Positions 1 to 8,443 of a stretch of 62,840 bases of DNA are shown piece after piece. A model generated the notes under the pieces. It had not been told where the DNA came from. It worked only from the letters and a program-made list of their open reading frames with translations, and ran no database searches. Positions within the stretch are counted from its first letter, which is position 1, and every line of letters begins with the position of its first letter. This stretch comes from 66-474 sp051961995 (lineage in GTDB: Bacteria > Pseudomonadota > Gammaproteobacteria > Xanthomonadales > Rhodanobacteraceae): the NCBI GenBank assembly GCA_051961995.1, contig JBQCCR010000019.1, positions 1-62,840 on the forward strand, written 5' to 3'. A program made the translations under genes and the position numbers.

Positions 1-74
1 TCGCCTCGCCCGCCGCCGGCTACATCACCGGCATCAACCTCCCGGTGGACGGCGGGCGCACCAGATCGCTGTGA
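1..74 (+). CDS. SDR family oxidoreductase, C-terminal end only
   Basis: The frame beginning at base 3 reads 23 residues and stops at TGA 72-74. It contains GYITGINLPVDGG, the usual C-terminal signature of short-chain dehydrogenases/reductases, in which the glycine-rich end packs near the cofactor and the tetramer interface. The rest of the gene lies outside the window, so the substrate cannot be told. It precedes an aldehyde dehydrogenase on the same strand by 144 bases and may belong to the same catabolic operon. Confidence 0.75.
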   Translation, partial: ASPAAGYITGINLPVDGGRTRSL

Positions 75-218
75 CCCCCGGGGACCTGCGGTCAATCATT
101 GCGGACGAGTGCAGCGCGATCCGGATCCGCTGTTTGCTCCATCCATCATGAAGGCGGACTCCGGTTTCATCGCGATGAAGCGGCGATACCCGGAATGGCG
201 AAGTTGTAAACTTGCGCG

Positions 219-1667
219 ATGCCGCACATCACCCTCGCCAACCTGATTGACGGGCAACTGCGCGAGCCCGCGACGCGCGCGTACCTGCCGGTGTATGAGC
301 CGGCAACGGGCCACGCCTACGCACACTGCCCGGATTCGGACCGGCGCGACGTGGACGCCGCGGTGCAGGCCGCGCAACGCGCGGCGCCGGCGTGGGCGGC
401 GTTGCCGCACGGCGAGCATGCACGTCATCTGCATCGCCTGGCCGACGCGATCGAGGCAAGACTCGATCAATTTGCACGCGAGGAGTCGCGCGACAGCGGC
501 AAGCCGGTGAAGCTCGCGCGCAGCGTGGACATCCCGCGCGCGGTGGCGAACCTTCGCTTCTTCGCCGAAGCCATCACGCAATGGCCGAGCGAGGCACACG
601 TGGATGCGCGTGCGCTGAACTTCACCTTGCGACAACCGCTGGGCGTGGTCGGCTGCATCAGCCCCTGGAACCTGCCGCTGTATCTGTTCACCTGGAAGAT
701 TGCCCCTGCCCTGGCGGCGGGCAACACCGTAGTCGCCAAGCCGAGCGAGATTACGCCGTTCACCGCCTTTCGTTTGGCAGAGCTGGCGATCGAGTGCGGC
801 CTGCCTCCGGGTGTGCTGAATATCGTGCAGGGCACCGGGCCTGCGGTGGGCAGCGCGATCGTCGAACACCCCCAGGTCAAGGCGGTCTCGTTCACCGGTT
901 CCACCCGCACGGGCGCCGCGATCGCTGCCGCAGCGGCGGCATCGTTCAAGAAGGTTTCGCTGGAAATGGGCGGCAAGAATCCGGCAATCGTGTTCGCCGA
1001 TGCGGATTTGAATGACGCCCATCTCGATACCATCGTGCGCTCGGGATTTTCCAACCAGGGCGAAATCTGCCTGTGCGGCTCGCGATTGCTGGTGCAACGA
1101 TCGATCTACGAAGATTTCAGGCGGCGCTACCTCGAACGCGTGCGTGCCCTGCGCGTGAGCGATCCCGAAGACGAGCACAGCGATCTGGGCGCGCTGGTTT
1201 CAAACGCGCATTTCGACAAGGTGACCACCTGCATCGAGTGCGCGATCGCCGAAGGCGGGCGCGTGCTCACCGGTGGCGGAGCGGTGAAGATGGAGGGCCG
1301 CTGCGCGGATGGCTGGTTCGTGTCGCCGACCGTGATCGAGGGGCTGCCCCAGCAGTGCGCGACCAACCGCGAGGAGATTTTCGGCCCGGTGGTGACACTG
1401 ATTCCGTTCGAGGACGACGAGCAGGCGATCGCGATCGCCAACGATACGGAGTATGGTCTGGCAGCTTCGCTGTGGACGGCGAATCTGGATCGCGCCCAGC
1501 GCATGGCGGAACGGCTCGAGTTCGGCATCGTCTGGATCAACTGCTGGATGCTGCGCGACTTGCGCACACCGTTCGGCGGCATGAAAAACTCGGGCGTGGG
1601 CCGCGAAGGCGGTGCGGATGCACTGCGGTTCTTTACCGAGTCGAAGAACATCTGCATTGCGCGTTGA
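219..1667 (+). CDS. NAD-dependent aldehyde dehydrogenase, 2-(hydroxy/amino)muconic semialdehyde dehydrogenase type
   Basis: A 482-residue ALDH-superfamily enzyme that oxidises an aldehyde to an acid with NAD(P)+. Visible landmarks are SPWNLPLY, the FTGSTRTG cofactor loop, the general-base Glu in LEMGGK, and NQGEICLCGSR, where Cys284 is the expected nucleophile. The GEICLC form, rather than the common GQVC, is typical of the ALDH8/2-aminomuconic and 2-hydroxymuconic semialdehyde dehydrogenase branch. With the SDR tail upstream and a RidA-type deaminase downstream, this suggests the lower 3-hydroxyanthranilate (tryptophan) meta-cleavage pathway. That substrate is inferred; the family is secure. 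The carbonic anhydrase gene follows after 9 bases. Confidence 0.9.
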   Translation: MPHITLANLIDGQLREPATRAYLPVYEPATGHAYAHCPDSDRRDVDAAVQAAQRAAPAWAALPHGEHARHLHRLADAIEARLDQFAREESRDSGKPVKLARSVDIPRAVANLRFFAEAITQWPSEAHVDARALNFTLRQPLGVVGCISPWNLPLYLFTWKIAPALAAGNTVVAKPSEITPFTAFRLAELAIECGLPPGVLNIVQGTGPAVGSAIVEHPQVKAVSFTGSTRTGAAIAAAAAASFKKVSLEMGGKNPAIVFADADLNDAHLDTIVRSGFSNQGEICLCGSRLLVQRSIYEDFRRRYLERVRALRVSDPEDEHSDLGALVSNAHFDKVTTCIECAIAEGGRVLTGGGAVKMEGRCADGWFVSPTVIEGLPQQCATNREEIFGPVVTLIPFEDDEQAIAIANDTEYGLAASLWTANLDRAQRMAERLEFGIVWINCWMLRDLRTPFGGMKNSGVGREGGADALRFFTESKNICIAR

Positions 1668-1676
1668 GAGGAAATC

Positions 1677-2336
1677 ATGACTGCACCGAAGGACCTTCTT
1701 GAAAACAACTACCAATGGTCGGAGGCGATCCGCGCGCGCGACCCGCAGTTCTTTGCGCGGCTGTCGCGCCAGCAGGCGCCGAAGTTCCTGTGGATCGGCT
1801 GCTCGGATTCCCGGGTGCCGGCCAACCAGATCGTCGGCGTGGACCCGGGCGAGGTATTCGTCCACCGCAACATTGCCAACGTGGTGGTACACACTGACCT
1901 CAACTGCCTGTCGGTGGTCCAGTTCGCGGTGGACGTGCTGAAGGTCGAACACATCATGGTGGTCGGCCATTACGGTTGCGGCGGGGTGCACGCGGTGCTG
2001 CAGGATCAGCGCATCGGGCTGGCCGACAACTGGCTGCGGCACGTCGGCGACGTGATGCAGAAGCACGAGGAAGCGCTGATCGCGCTGGATCTGCCCGGCG
2101 CGCGCCATGCGCGGTTGTGCGAGCTGAACGTGGTCGAGCAGGTGTTCAATCTCTGCCAGACCACGGTGGTGCAGGATGCATGGCAGCGCGGCCAGCCGCT
2201 CGCGGTGCACGGCTGGTGCTACGGCCTTTCCGACGGACGCATCCGCGAACTGGGCATGGACGTTTCACAGCCGGGCGATTTGCTGCCGGTTTATGCGCGC
2301 ACCCTGGAACATCTGGCGGGTTTGCCGGTCACATGA
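1677..2336 (+). CDS. beta-class carbonic anhydrase
   Basis: A 219-residue cytosolic zinc enzyme interconverting CO2 and bicarbonate. The beta-class residues are all present: Cys42 and Asp44 in GCSDSR, and His98 and Cys101 in GHYGCGG. Length matches the family. GAGGAAA lies just ahead of the ATG and only 9 bases separate it from the aldehyde dehydrogenase, so the two are probably co-transcribed. If the operon does serve 3-hydroxyanthranilate breakdown, where decarboxylations release CO2, an in-operon carbonic anhydrase would make sense; that link is inference. Confidence 0.95.
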   Translation: MTAPKDLLENNYQWSEAIRARDPQFFARLSRQQAPKFLWIGCSDSRVPANQIVGVDPGEVFVHRNIANVVVHTDLNCLSVVQFAVDVLKVEHIMVVGHYGCGGVHAVLQDQRIGLADNWLRHVGDVMQKHEEALIALDLPGARHARLCELNVVEQVFNLCQTTVVQDAWQRGQPLAVHGWCYGLSDGRIRELGMDVSQPGDLLPVYARTLEHLAGLPVT

Positions 2337-2414
2337 ACGATTGCATGCGGATCGAATCGTCTGCTCGACCGTACACCTAGACTGCACATGCTTCCGCCCG
2401 CGGGGGAGATTGTG

Positions 2415-3848
2415 ATGTCACGTGCCCTGACCTGCCTCGCCATTTCGCTGTGCATGTTCATTGGAACCGCGCAGGGGCAGATCGAGCCGGGTTCGGGCGT
2501 ATCCGCCGCGCAGGTCGCGGCGGTGGAGAAATCCGAGACGATCATGCGGCGCGCACAGCAGCGCAAGGGTTTGCTGGCGCAATACCAGGTCATGCGCTAC
2601 GCCTACAACGGAGATTCCGACTCGGCGTTCCGGGTCATCTTCGGCCAATACCTTTCCTGGTACCAGACCTTCATCGGCGACTATTCAGACGCGCTGAAGA
2701 GCTTCGCGATCCGCGAACGACCGCTGCCGGACGACAATCCTTTGCCGGTGGCCCAACCGGGCTATCACGCGGTGCCCGCGCTCACCTACCTGCCGCAGCT
2801 TGCGAAAGGCTACAAGGTCGTGTTCGTCAACGAGGCGCACAACGTGCCGCTGACCCGCTCGCTCACCGTGCAATTGTTGAAGCAGCTTCGCGAGCAAGGC
2901 TTCAACTACTTCGCGGCGGAAACGCTTTACCACACCGATACCGGCCTGCAGCAGCGCGGTTATCCGATCGCGGCCAGCGGCTTCTACACGCGCGAGCCCG
3001 TATACGCGGAAATGGTGCGCACCGCCCTGAAGCTGGGCTACAAGGTGATCGCCTACGAGGCCGATGACGACCACTCGGGCGACGCGCGCGAACGGCAGCA
3101 GGCCGAACACCTTTACGAGGTTCTCAAGCGTGATCCCGGTGCGAAACTGGTGGTCAATGCCGGTTATGCGCACATCCAGGAAAAAGGCAAGTTCCTCGGC
3201 GGGCAATCCATGGCCGAACATTTCCGAGCAATGAGCGGCGTGGATCCGCTCACCATCGAGCAGACCATGCTGATCCCGCACGGCGATGGCTTCATGGATC
3301 ACCCCTACTATTCGGCGATCGTGCAATCGCTGGATCCCGCCCAGCCGGTGGTATTCCTCAACGCGCAGGGCAAACCTTGGTCGCTGCGCCCGGGTTACGA
3401 CGTGAGCGTGATCTTTCCGGCGACGCACGAACGCGACGGACGTCCGACCTGGCTTGCGCTCGGCAACTTGCGCGTCCCGTACGCCGTGGACGGCAATCTC
3501 TGCCAGGACCGCTATCCCTGCCTGGTGGAAGCCCGCTACGCTGATGAAGGCGATGACGCGATCCCCGCCGACCGGCTGGTGCTGGATACGATCCCTCTCA
3601 TGATGGTCGGCAATGTGGGCATCACCACCAACAATTCGGACCTGGCCTCCGGCGAGTTGTATCTGCGGCCCGGCCGTTATCGGCTGAGCGCAGTGGATGA
3701 GAACGGACGTGTGCTGTACAACGCCGGCATCAATGTCGGCCAGGCGGATGGCCAGCTCTCCGCGCACAATGCGCGCAGTACCGCTTGCACTTCGCAGGCG
3801 GCGCAACCCGCTCTGGATTCGGCACGGTGCAACAGCTCCAATGAATGA
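2415..3848 (+). CDS. exported protein of unknown function with possible ChaN/EreA-like domain
   Basis: The ATG at 2415 is chosen because GGGGGAG lies just upstream and the first 22 residues form a signal peptide ending near TAQG; an in-frame ATG at 2388 would spoil it. The mature protein (477 residues with signal) has a central stretch with FVNEAHNVP, AAETLY, YEADDD and VVNAGYAHI. Acid- and histidine-bearing strand ends of this kind recall the ChaN/erythromycin-esterase/TraB-like alpha-beta families, but I cannot assign it firmly. Its last 8 bases overlap the RidA-type gene, so it is translationally tied to this operon although it looks periplasmic. Confidence 0.7.
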   Translation: MSRALTCLAISLCMFIGTAQGQIEPGSGVSAAQVAAVEKSETIMRRAQQRKGLLAQYQVMRYAYNGDSDSAFRVIFGQYLSWYQTFIGDYSDALKSFAIRERPLPDDNPLPVAQPGYHAVPALTYLPQLAKGYKVVFVNEAHNVPLTRSLTVQLLKQLREQGFNYFAAETLYHTDTGLQQRGYPIAASGFYTREPVYAEMVRTALKLGYKVIAYEADDDHSGDARERQQAEHLYEVLKRDPGAKLVVNAGYAHIQEKGKFLGGQSMAEHFRAMSGVDPLTIEQTMLIPHGDGFMDHPYYSAIVQSLDPAQPVVFLNAQGKPWSLRPGYDVSVIFPATHERDGRPTWLALGNLRVPYAVDGNLCQDRYPCLVEARYADEGDDAIPADRLVLDTIPLMMVGNVGITTNNSDLASGELYLRPGRYRLSAVDENGRVLYNAGINVGQADGQLSAHNARSTACTSQAAQPALDSARCNSSNE

Positions 3849-4266
3849 GGCGATCCGCACGCCAGCCGCGCCCGCGCCGGTCGGCGCCTACCCGCACGCG
3901 CGCCGAGTCGGCGATCTGCTGTTTCTTTCCGGCATCGGTCCGCGTGTACCCGGCAGCGATGCCATCCCCGGCAACATCCACAACCCGCTCGGCGCTCTGG
4001 TCGCCCACGACATCGCCGCACAATGCCGTCAGGTATTCGCCAACGTACGCGCGGTGCTGGAAGCAGCCGGCGCGCGCTGGGAGGACCTGGTGGATGTCAC
4101 GGTGTTCCTCACCGACATGGCCGAGGATTTCAGGACCTTCAACGCGATCTGGGCCGAAAACTTCCCCGATCCCGCGACCGCCCCGTGCCGCACCACGCTC
4201 GGGATCACCGCACTGCCCACGCCGATCGCAATCGAGCTGAAGTGCGTGGCGCGGGTCCGCGACTGA
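3841..4266 (+). CDS. RidA/YjgF-family protein, possible 2-aminomuconate deaminase
   Basis: 141 residues of the Rid family, trimeric enzymes that hydrolyse imines/enamines. The N-terminal YPHARRVGDLLFLSG block, the DVTVFLTDM strand and the conserved Arg in APCRTTLG are present, and the C-terminal Glu region is IAIELKC. Start ATG 3841 overlaps the previous gene by 8 bases; longer in-frame starts would run inside that gene. YPH-x-KR-x-GD-x-LF-x-SG is characteristic of the 2-aminomuconate deaminase subgroup, which agrees with the semialdehyde dehydrogenase upstream. Generic RidA activity on 2-aminoacrylate remains possible. Confidence 0.85.
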   Translation: MNEAIRTPAAPAPVGAYPHARRVGDLLFLSGIGPRVPGSDAIPGNIHNPLGALVAHDIAAQCRQVFANVRAVLEAAGARWEDLVDVTVFLTDMAEDFRTFNAIWAENFPDPATAPCRTTLGITALPTPIAIELKCVARVRD

Positions 4267-4336
4267 CAGGCAAACGCAATCAGCCTGCAGGAACGCTGGA
4301 TGGTTCGCACGCTTGGCGTCCATCGCGGACAAACTC

Positions 4337-5140
4337 TTATTGATGAACGGCCGCCAGGCAAGCCTCCAGCAGCGCACGGATCACCTTCTGCACGGGAGCC
4401 GCCCGCTCCGGCCTGTATTCGAACGTTTCCTCGTCCATGTAGGTGTACTGCGCCAGTTCCAGTTGCACCGCATCAATGTGCTCCGCGGGGTTGCCGTAGT
4501 GCCGCGTGATGTGGCCGCCCTTGAAGCGGCCGTTGACCACGTGGCTGTATTCGCCCGACGCCGCACTGGCGAGTTGACCCAGCACCTGCGTCAGGCGCTG
4601 CTGCAATGGCCGCGAGCAGCTCGTACCGTTGGCGGTGCCCAGGTTGAAATCCGGCAACTGGCCGTCGAAGAACATCGGGACACGGCTCCTGATCGAATGG
4701 CCATCCCACAACACCGCGCGACCGTGCGAGCCGCGAAGCCGCTGCAATTCCGCGTTCAACGCAGAGTGATACGGCTTCCAGTATTCGTCCACGCGTGCGG
4801 CGATTTCTCCCGCGTCCGGCTCCGCCCCTGCTCGATAGATGGGCTCGCCGGCGAAGGTGTTGAACGGCAACAGGCCTGTTTCGCTGCGGCCCGGATACAG
4901 CGCGTGCCCGTCGGATGGGCGATTGAGGTCCACGACGTAACGTGACCAGCGCGGCGCGATCACCGAGGCGCCCAGTTCCCGCGCGAATTCGTAAAGCTTG
5001 CCGACATGCCAGTCGGTATCCGGCACGCGCAATGCCGGCGGCGTCATGCGCGCGGCGATCGCGTCGGGAATGGCCGTGCCGTCGTGCGGCAGGCTGACCA
5101 GCAGCGGAGCGCTGCCACGGTGAAGGGTGAAGTGTTCCAT
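4337..5140 (-). CDS. hutG: N-formylglutamate deformylase (N-formylglutamate amidohydrolase)
   Basis: 267 residues of the FGase family, which hydrolyses N-formyl-L-glutamate to glutamate and formate as the last step of the five-step histidine degradation route. Features include SLPHDG near residue 18, DTDWHVGKLYEFA, SRYVVDLNRP, and LWDGHSIRS; the His/Asp/Glu residues of these blocks are the expected metal ligands. No other hut enzyme is next to it, although a HutD-like gene lies at 25608. Its start codon directly abuts seven perfect copies of a 7-bp repeat and has no Shine-Dalgarno sequence, so its initiation region is repeat DNA. Confidence 0.9.
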   Translation of the reverse strand: MEHFTLHRGSAPLLVSLPHDGTAIPDAIAARMTPPALRVPDTDWHVGKLYEFARELGASVIAPRWSRYVVDLNRPSDGHALYPGRSETGLLPFNTFAGEPIYRAGAEPDAGEIAARVDEYWKPYHSALNAELQRLRGSHGRAVLWDGHSIRSRVPMFFDGQLPDFNLGTANGTSCSRPLQQRLTQVLGQLASAASGEYSHVVNGRFKGGHITRHYGNPAEHIDAVQLELAQYTYMDEETFEYRPERAAPVQKVIRALLEACLAAVHQ

Positions 5141-5189
5141 CGGTTGTCGGTTGTCGGTTGTCGGTTGTCGGTTGTCGGTTGTCGGTTGT
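5141..5189. repeat. 7-bp tandem repeat (CGGTTGT, 7 perfect copies)
   Basis: Seven perfect head-to-tail copies of CGGTTGT, followed by CGG, fill the space immediately upstream of the hutG start codon (minus strand, start at 5140, zero spacing). Read in the hutG direction the unit is ACAACCG, so the 5' leader next to the ATG is C/A-rich and free of a ribosome binding site. Confidence 0.97.
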
Positions 5190-5236
5190 CGGAAACAGCA
5201 TAAAACCCGGTGTCTTCCGGGCTCACTTTTCGCCTC

Positions 5237-6583
5237 TCAAGGCATCAACACGAACTCTTCCGCCGACGTGGGATGAATCGCGACGGTGCGCAGGAAATCC
5301 GTTCGTGTGGCGCCCATCCTCAACGCGACCGCGAAACCCTGCAGCATTTCGTCCATCCCGGGGCCGATGCCGTGCAGGCCGACGATCCGCTCCTCCTCAC
5401 CGACCGTCACCATCTTCATCTGCGTGCGCCGCTCACGACCCGCCAGCATGTACAGCATCGGCACGAACGAAGCCATGTGCACGTGCACCGCTTCGCCGTA
5501 CTGCGCGCGTGCCTCCATTTCCTGGAGACCGACCCCCGCGACGGGCGGATGCGAAAACACCACGCTCGGGATGTTTTCGTAATCCAGATGCGAGTCCGGC
5601 TGGCCGCCGAACAACCGTTCTGCCAACGCACGCCCGGCGGCGACCGCGACCGGCGTCAGCGCGCGCTTGCCGCTGACATCGCCCAGCGCGTACACGCCTT
5701 CGACATTGGTCTCTTCGAAGGCCTCGGTAACGACATGGCCATCTTTTCCGACCGCAACTCCGGCGCTTTGCAGTTGCAGCGCCTCCACGTTCGGCACACG
5801 CCCGACTGCCCAGATGATCTGGTCGTAGGGTCCGTGGCGCGCGCGATCGGCGCAATCCAGCCATAGCTGTCCGCGTTGGCGCGCCGCACCCTGCACGGCG
5901 CAGCGGCCGTGCTGCTCAATGCCGTCTTCCGCCATCGCGGCGCCCAGCGCATCGCCCAGGTCCGCATCGAAGTGCGACAGCAAACGGCTGCGCGAAAACA
6001 GTTCGACCTTCGCGCCCAGCGCGTGCAGCACGCCGGCGAGTTCCACCGCGATGTAACCGCCGCCGATGATGCCGACCCGGCGCGGACATTCGCGCAATCC
6101 GAAGAAACCGTCCGAATCAATGCCCAGCGCAACACCGGGCAAATCGAGCTGGCGCGGGCGCGAACCGGTGGCGATCGCGATATGCGGCGCGCTGTAACGC
6201 GCGCCATCGGCAACAAGCGTGTGCGCATCCACGAAATGCGCATAAGCCGCGATCACGCGTACACCGTACTCCTCCAGTCGCCGCGCGTAGGCATGGCGCG
6301 CATGCTCGACGTAGGCCTGGCGTCGCGCGATGAAAGCGACCCAATCCAATGCACCGGGTTTCACATCGAAACCCACCTCCGCGGCAAGCTTCTGCGCCTG
6401 CGCCAAATCCGCGGCCAGCCACATCGCCTTCTTCGGCACGCAGCCGCGATTGACGCAGGTGCCGCCCAGTTCGTGCGGTTCGAACAGCGTGACCTTGGCA
6501 CCATGGCGTGCGGCGCGAATCGCCAGCGCGAGCCCTGCGGAACCCCCACCCATCACCAGCAGGTCGGATCGACTGTCACCCAT
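5237..6583 (-). CDS. gor: glutathione-disulfide reductase
   Basis: A 448-residue FAD-dependent disulfide reductase that uses NADPH to reduce GSSG. It has the N-terminal FAD motif GGGSAGLA, the redox pair in GGTCVNRGCVPKKAMW, a second dinucleotide fold GGGYIAVELAG, the FAD-contacting YALGDV, and the C-terminal IHPTSAEEF that supplies the active-site His-Glu. These follow E. coli Gor closely. The start ATG 6583 sits 2 bases after the stop of the DadA-like gene, with a short GAGG. One oddity is the NADPH loop, LFSRSRLLSHFD: the first Arg is present but the second Arg of E. coli Gor is replaced and the loop is one residue shorter. Confidence 0.92.
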   Translation of the reverse strand: MGDSRSDLLVMGGGSAGLALAIRAARHGAKVTLFEPHELGGTCVNRGCVPKKAMWLAADLAQAQKLAAEVGFDVKPGALDWVAFIARRQAYVEHARHAYARRLEEYGVRVIAAYAHFVDAHTLVADGARYSAPHIAIATGSRPRQLDLPGVALGIDSDGFFGLRECPRRVGIIGGGYIAVELAGVLHALGAKVELFSRSRLLSHFDADLGDALGAAMAEDGIEQHGRCAVQGAARQRGQLWLDCADRARHGPYDQIIWAVGRVPNVEALQLQSAGVAVGKDGHVVTEAFEETNVEGVYALGDVSGKRALTPVAVAAGRALAERLFGGQPDSHLDYENIPSVVFSHPPVAGVGLQEMEARAQYGEAVHVHMASFVPMLYMLAGRERRTQMKMVTVGEEERIVGLHGIGPGMDEMLQGFAVALRMGATRTDFLRTVAIHPTSAEEFVLMP

Positions 6584-6585
6584 CC

Positions 6586-7842
6586 TCAAAGTCCGAACCG
6601 CGCCGGCGCGTAAGGCGCGGGATCAATCATCGTGCGCGCACCCGTGATCTGCGTCGTGATCAACTCACCGGTCGCCGCGCTCATGCTCACGCCCAGCATG
6701 CCGTGCCCGGTGGCAAGCAAGAGGTTGCTCCAGCGCCCGGCCGGTCCGATCAGCGGCACTTCATCCACGCACATCGGCCGCCAGCCCCACCATTCCTCCT
6801 GTGTGTGATCGCCGAACGGGACGCGCAAATACGTCCGCGCGCCGCGTCGCAACGCATCCAGCCGGGTGCGGTTGAAAGTCGTGTCGTAGCCGGAGAATTC
6901 CATCGTGCTGCCGAGGCGGAAGCCGGACTCCCACGCGGTCACGCACACGCCGGCTTCGCGCAGCACCAGCGCGGCGCGCGGGCACGGGTCGGGGCGCGAC
7001 GTGGTGATCGAATAGCCTTTGCCCGGCTGCATCGGCAAACGCATCTGCAATTGGGAAGCGATCCGCGGCGACCATGCGCCCAGCGCGAAGACGATCCGCC
7101 CGCCGGAGAAATCGCCGCGCGAGGTGCGAACCGTGGTGATCGCGTGGTTCGCGCAGGTGAACCCGTCGATGTGCGTTTCGGTTTCGATCACCACGCCACG
7201 CTCGCGCACGCGCCGCGCCAATCCTTCCACCAGGCGATCCGGGCGCAGTTGCGCATCGTCGGGATGCAGCACGCCACCGGCCACGCCCGGTTTCAGCGCC
7301 GGCTCCATGCCGAGCACGGTCTCCGCATCGAGCTCGTTCGCCGCGAGCCCCAATTCGTGCAACCAGTCCATGTCCCCGCGATCGGCTTGCAGCGCGCGCG
7401 CGTCGCGATAGACATACAGCGTGCCGCGTTTGGCGTAATCGCAGTCAATGCCCTCTTCCGCCAGCCATTGTGGCAACAAGGCATGCGAGCGCTGCAGGAT
7501 CGCGCAGCGCGCCAGCGCCGCGCGTTGCGCATCATCCAGCCGACAACGCCGGGCGAAACCCAGCAGCCAGCGCCAGCGTTCGAGGTCGGGGCGGGGATTG
7601 ACGTACAACGGCGCATCGCGCTTCAACATCCAGCGCAACGCCTTCCAGCGCACGCCGGGCACGGACAACGGGATCGCATGGCTGGGCGTGAGCGTGCCGC
7701 AGTTGCCGTGCGAGGCGCCGTGTCCCGGCACGGCCTGTTCCAGCACGCGGACCGAGGCGCCGGCGCGGCGCAGCGCCAGGGCGCAGGACAGCCCGATCAC
7801 GCCTCCGCCGAGGACCAGGACATCATCGCGAGGGTTTGCCAT
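6586..7842 (-). CDS. DadA-like FAD-dependent amino-acid dehydrogenase/oxidase
   Basis: 418 residues of the DAO/DadA superfamily. The N-terminus carries the FAD fold VLGGGVIGLSCALALRRAG; HGNCGTLTPSHAIPL matches the FAD-binding segment of DadA-type D-amino acid dehydrogenases; the C-terminal block has ATGHGMLGVSMS. Such enzymes oxidise D-amino acids or hydroxyproline epimers to keto acids, passing electrons to the quinone pool. The gene is the first of a two-gene unit with gor. The exact substrate cannot be read from the sequence; D-alanine, D-hydroxyproline or other D-amino acids are all possible. Confidence 0.85.
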   Translation of the reverse strand: MANPRDDVLVLGGGVIGLSCALALRRAGASVRVLEQAVPGHGASHGNCGTLTPSHAIPLSVPGVRWKALRWMLKRDAPLYVNPRPDLERWRWLLGFARRCRLDDAQRAALARCAILQRSHALLPQWLAEEGIDCDYAKRGTLYVYRDARALQADRGDMDWLHELGLAANELDAETVLGMEPALKPGVAGGVLHPDDAQLRPDRLVEGLARRVRERGVVIETETHIDGFTCANHAITTVRTSRGDFSGGRIVFALGAWSPRIASQLQMRLPMQPGKGYSITTSRPDPCPRAALVLREAGVCVTAWESGFRLGSTMEFSGYDTTFNRTRLDALRRGARTYLRVPFGDHTQEEWWGWRPMCVDEVPLIGPAGRWSNLLLATGHGMLGVSMSAATGELITTQITGARTMIDPAPYAPARFGL

Positions 7843-7934
7843 CGCGGCAGTGTAGCGGCAAGCCCGCCGAACTGCCGACGCAGGCCGCTTGGCACCATTC
7901 CTGCACGGTTATCGGGAGCAGCAGGAGCCCGCCC

Positions 7935-8216
7935 ATGAACTCGACCGACCGTCCCCTGACCGTACCCGAGATCCTGCTTATGTTGCGCGCACCCGGTGCG
8001 GGCTGACTGGCCACGCTGGTTTCGGCACTGGACGAGGCCCTGCGCGATCCGGATTTCGACGCCCGCCATCGCGTCGCACTCGCGCAATTGATCAGCGAGC
8101 AAGGATTGTCGAGCGCCATCGTGGAAGCCGCGCGGCGCCGCACCGCCGCGTTCGAGATCGAGCTGGAACTTGCCGCCGGCACGCCTGCCGCGGAGCGTCA
8201 GGCCGGGGTGGCCTGA
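7935..8216 (+). pseudogene. small unknown gene interrupted by in-frame TGA at 8004-8006
   Basis: From ATG 7935, with a good AGGAG upstream, the frame reads 23 codons to TGA 8004-8006 and then stays open for 69 more codons to TGA 8214-8216. Codons on both sides keep the strong G/C third-position bias of this genome, so both halves look like one coding sequence of about 93 residues. The second half is an acidic, helix-rich stretch (ALDEALRDPDF, AAFEIELELAAG). I do not recognise the family. A single change from CGA or TGG would give TGA; a point mutation or base-call error is more likely than recoding. It is divergent from the DadA-like gene. Confidence 0.6.
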
Positions 8217-8443
8217 TCGCGTTGCCGCAACGCACCATCCGTTCCCCCAACCTTTCTTGACGCGTCCCGCAGTGGACGCGAGCAGCCGCTTGGGCTACCT
8301 TCGCGACGTCTTTATGGTTCCGTCGCGATGTCTCCACGTTTGCAACCGCCGGTCGTCACGCCTGCCTGCGCCGCTGCGCAGGCACACGTGAGCTTGCGGG
8401 AGGTTGCCCGCGCGCCATCCGCGGCAGCGAAGGAACCGCTGCA

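Noticed and set aside
5141..5189. Heptad arrays as CRISPR repeats or telomere-like sequence
   Set aside because: There are no spacers and the units are only 7 bases. They are internal to a chromosome-like region.
8004..8006. TGA as selenocysteine in the small gene at 7935
   Set aside because: The bases just after TGA form no convincing bacterial SECIS stem-loop, the context GAG-stop-LATLV resembles no selenoprotein, and no selenocysteine genes are in the window. Kept only as a nonsense codon.
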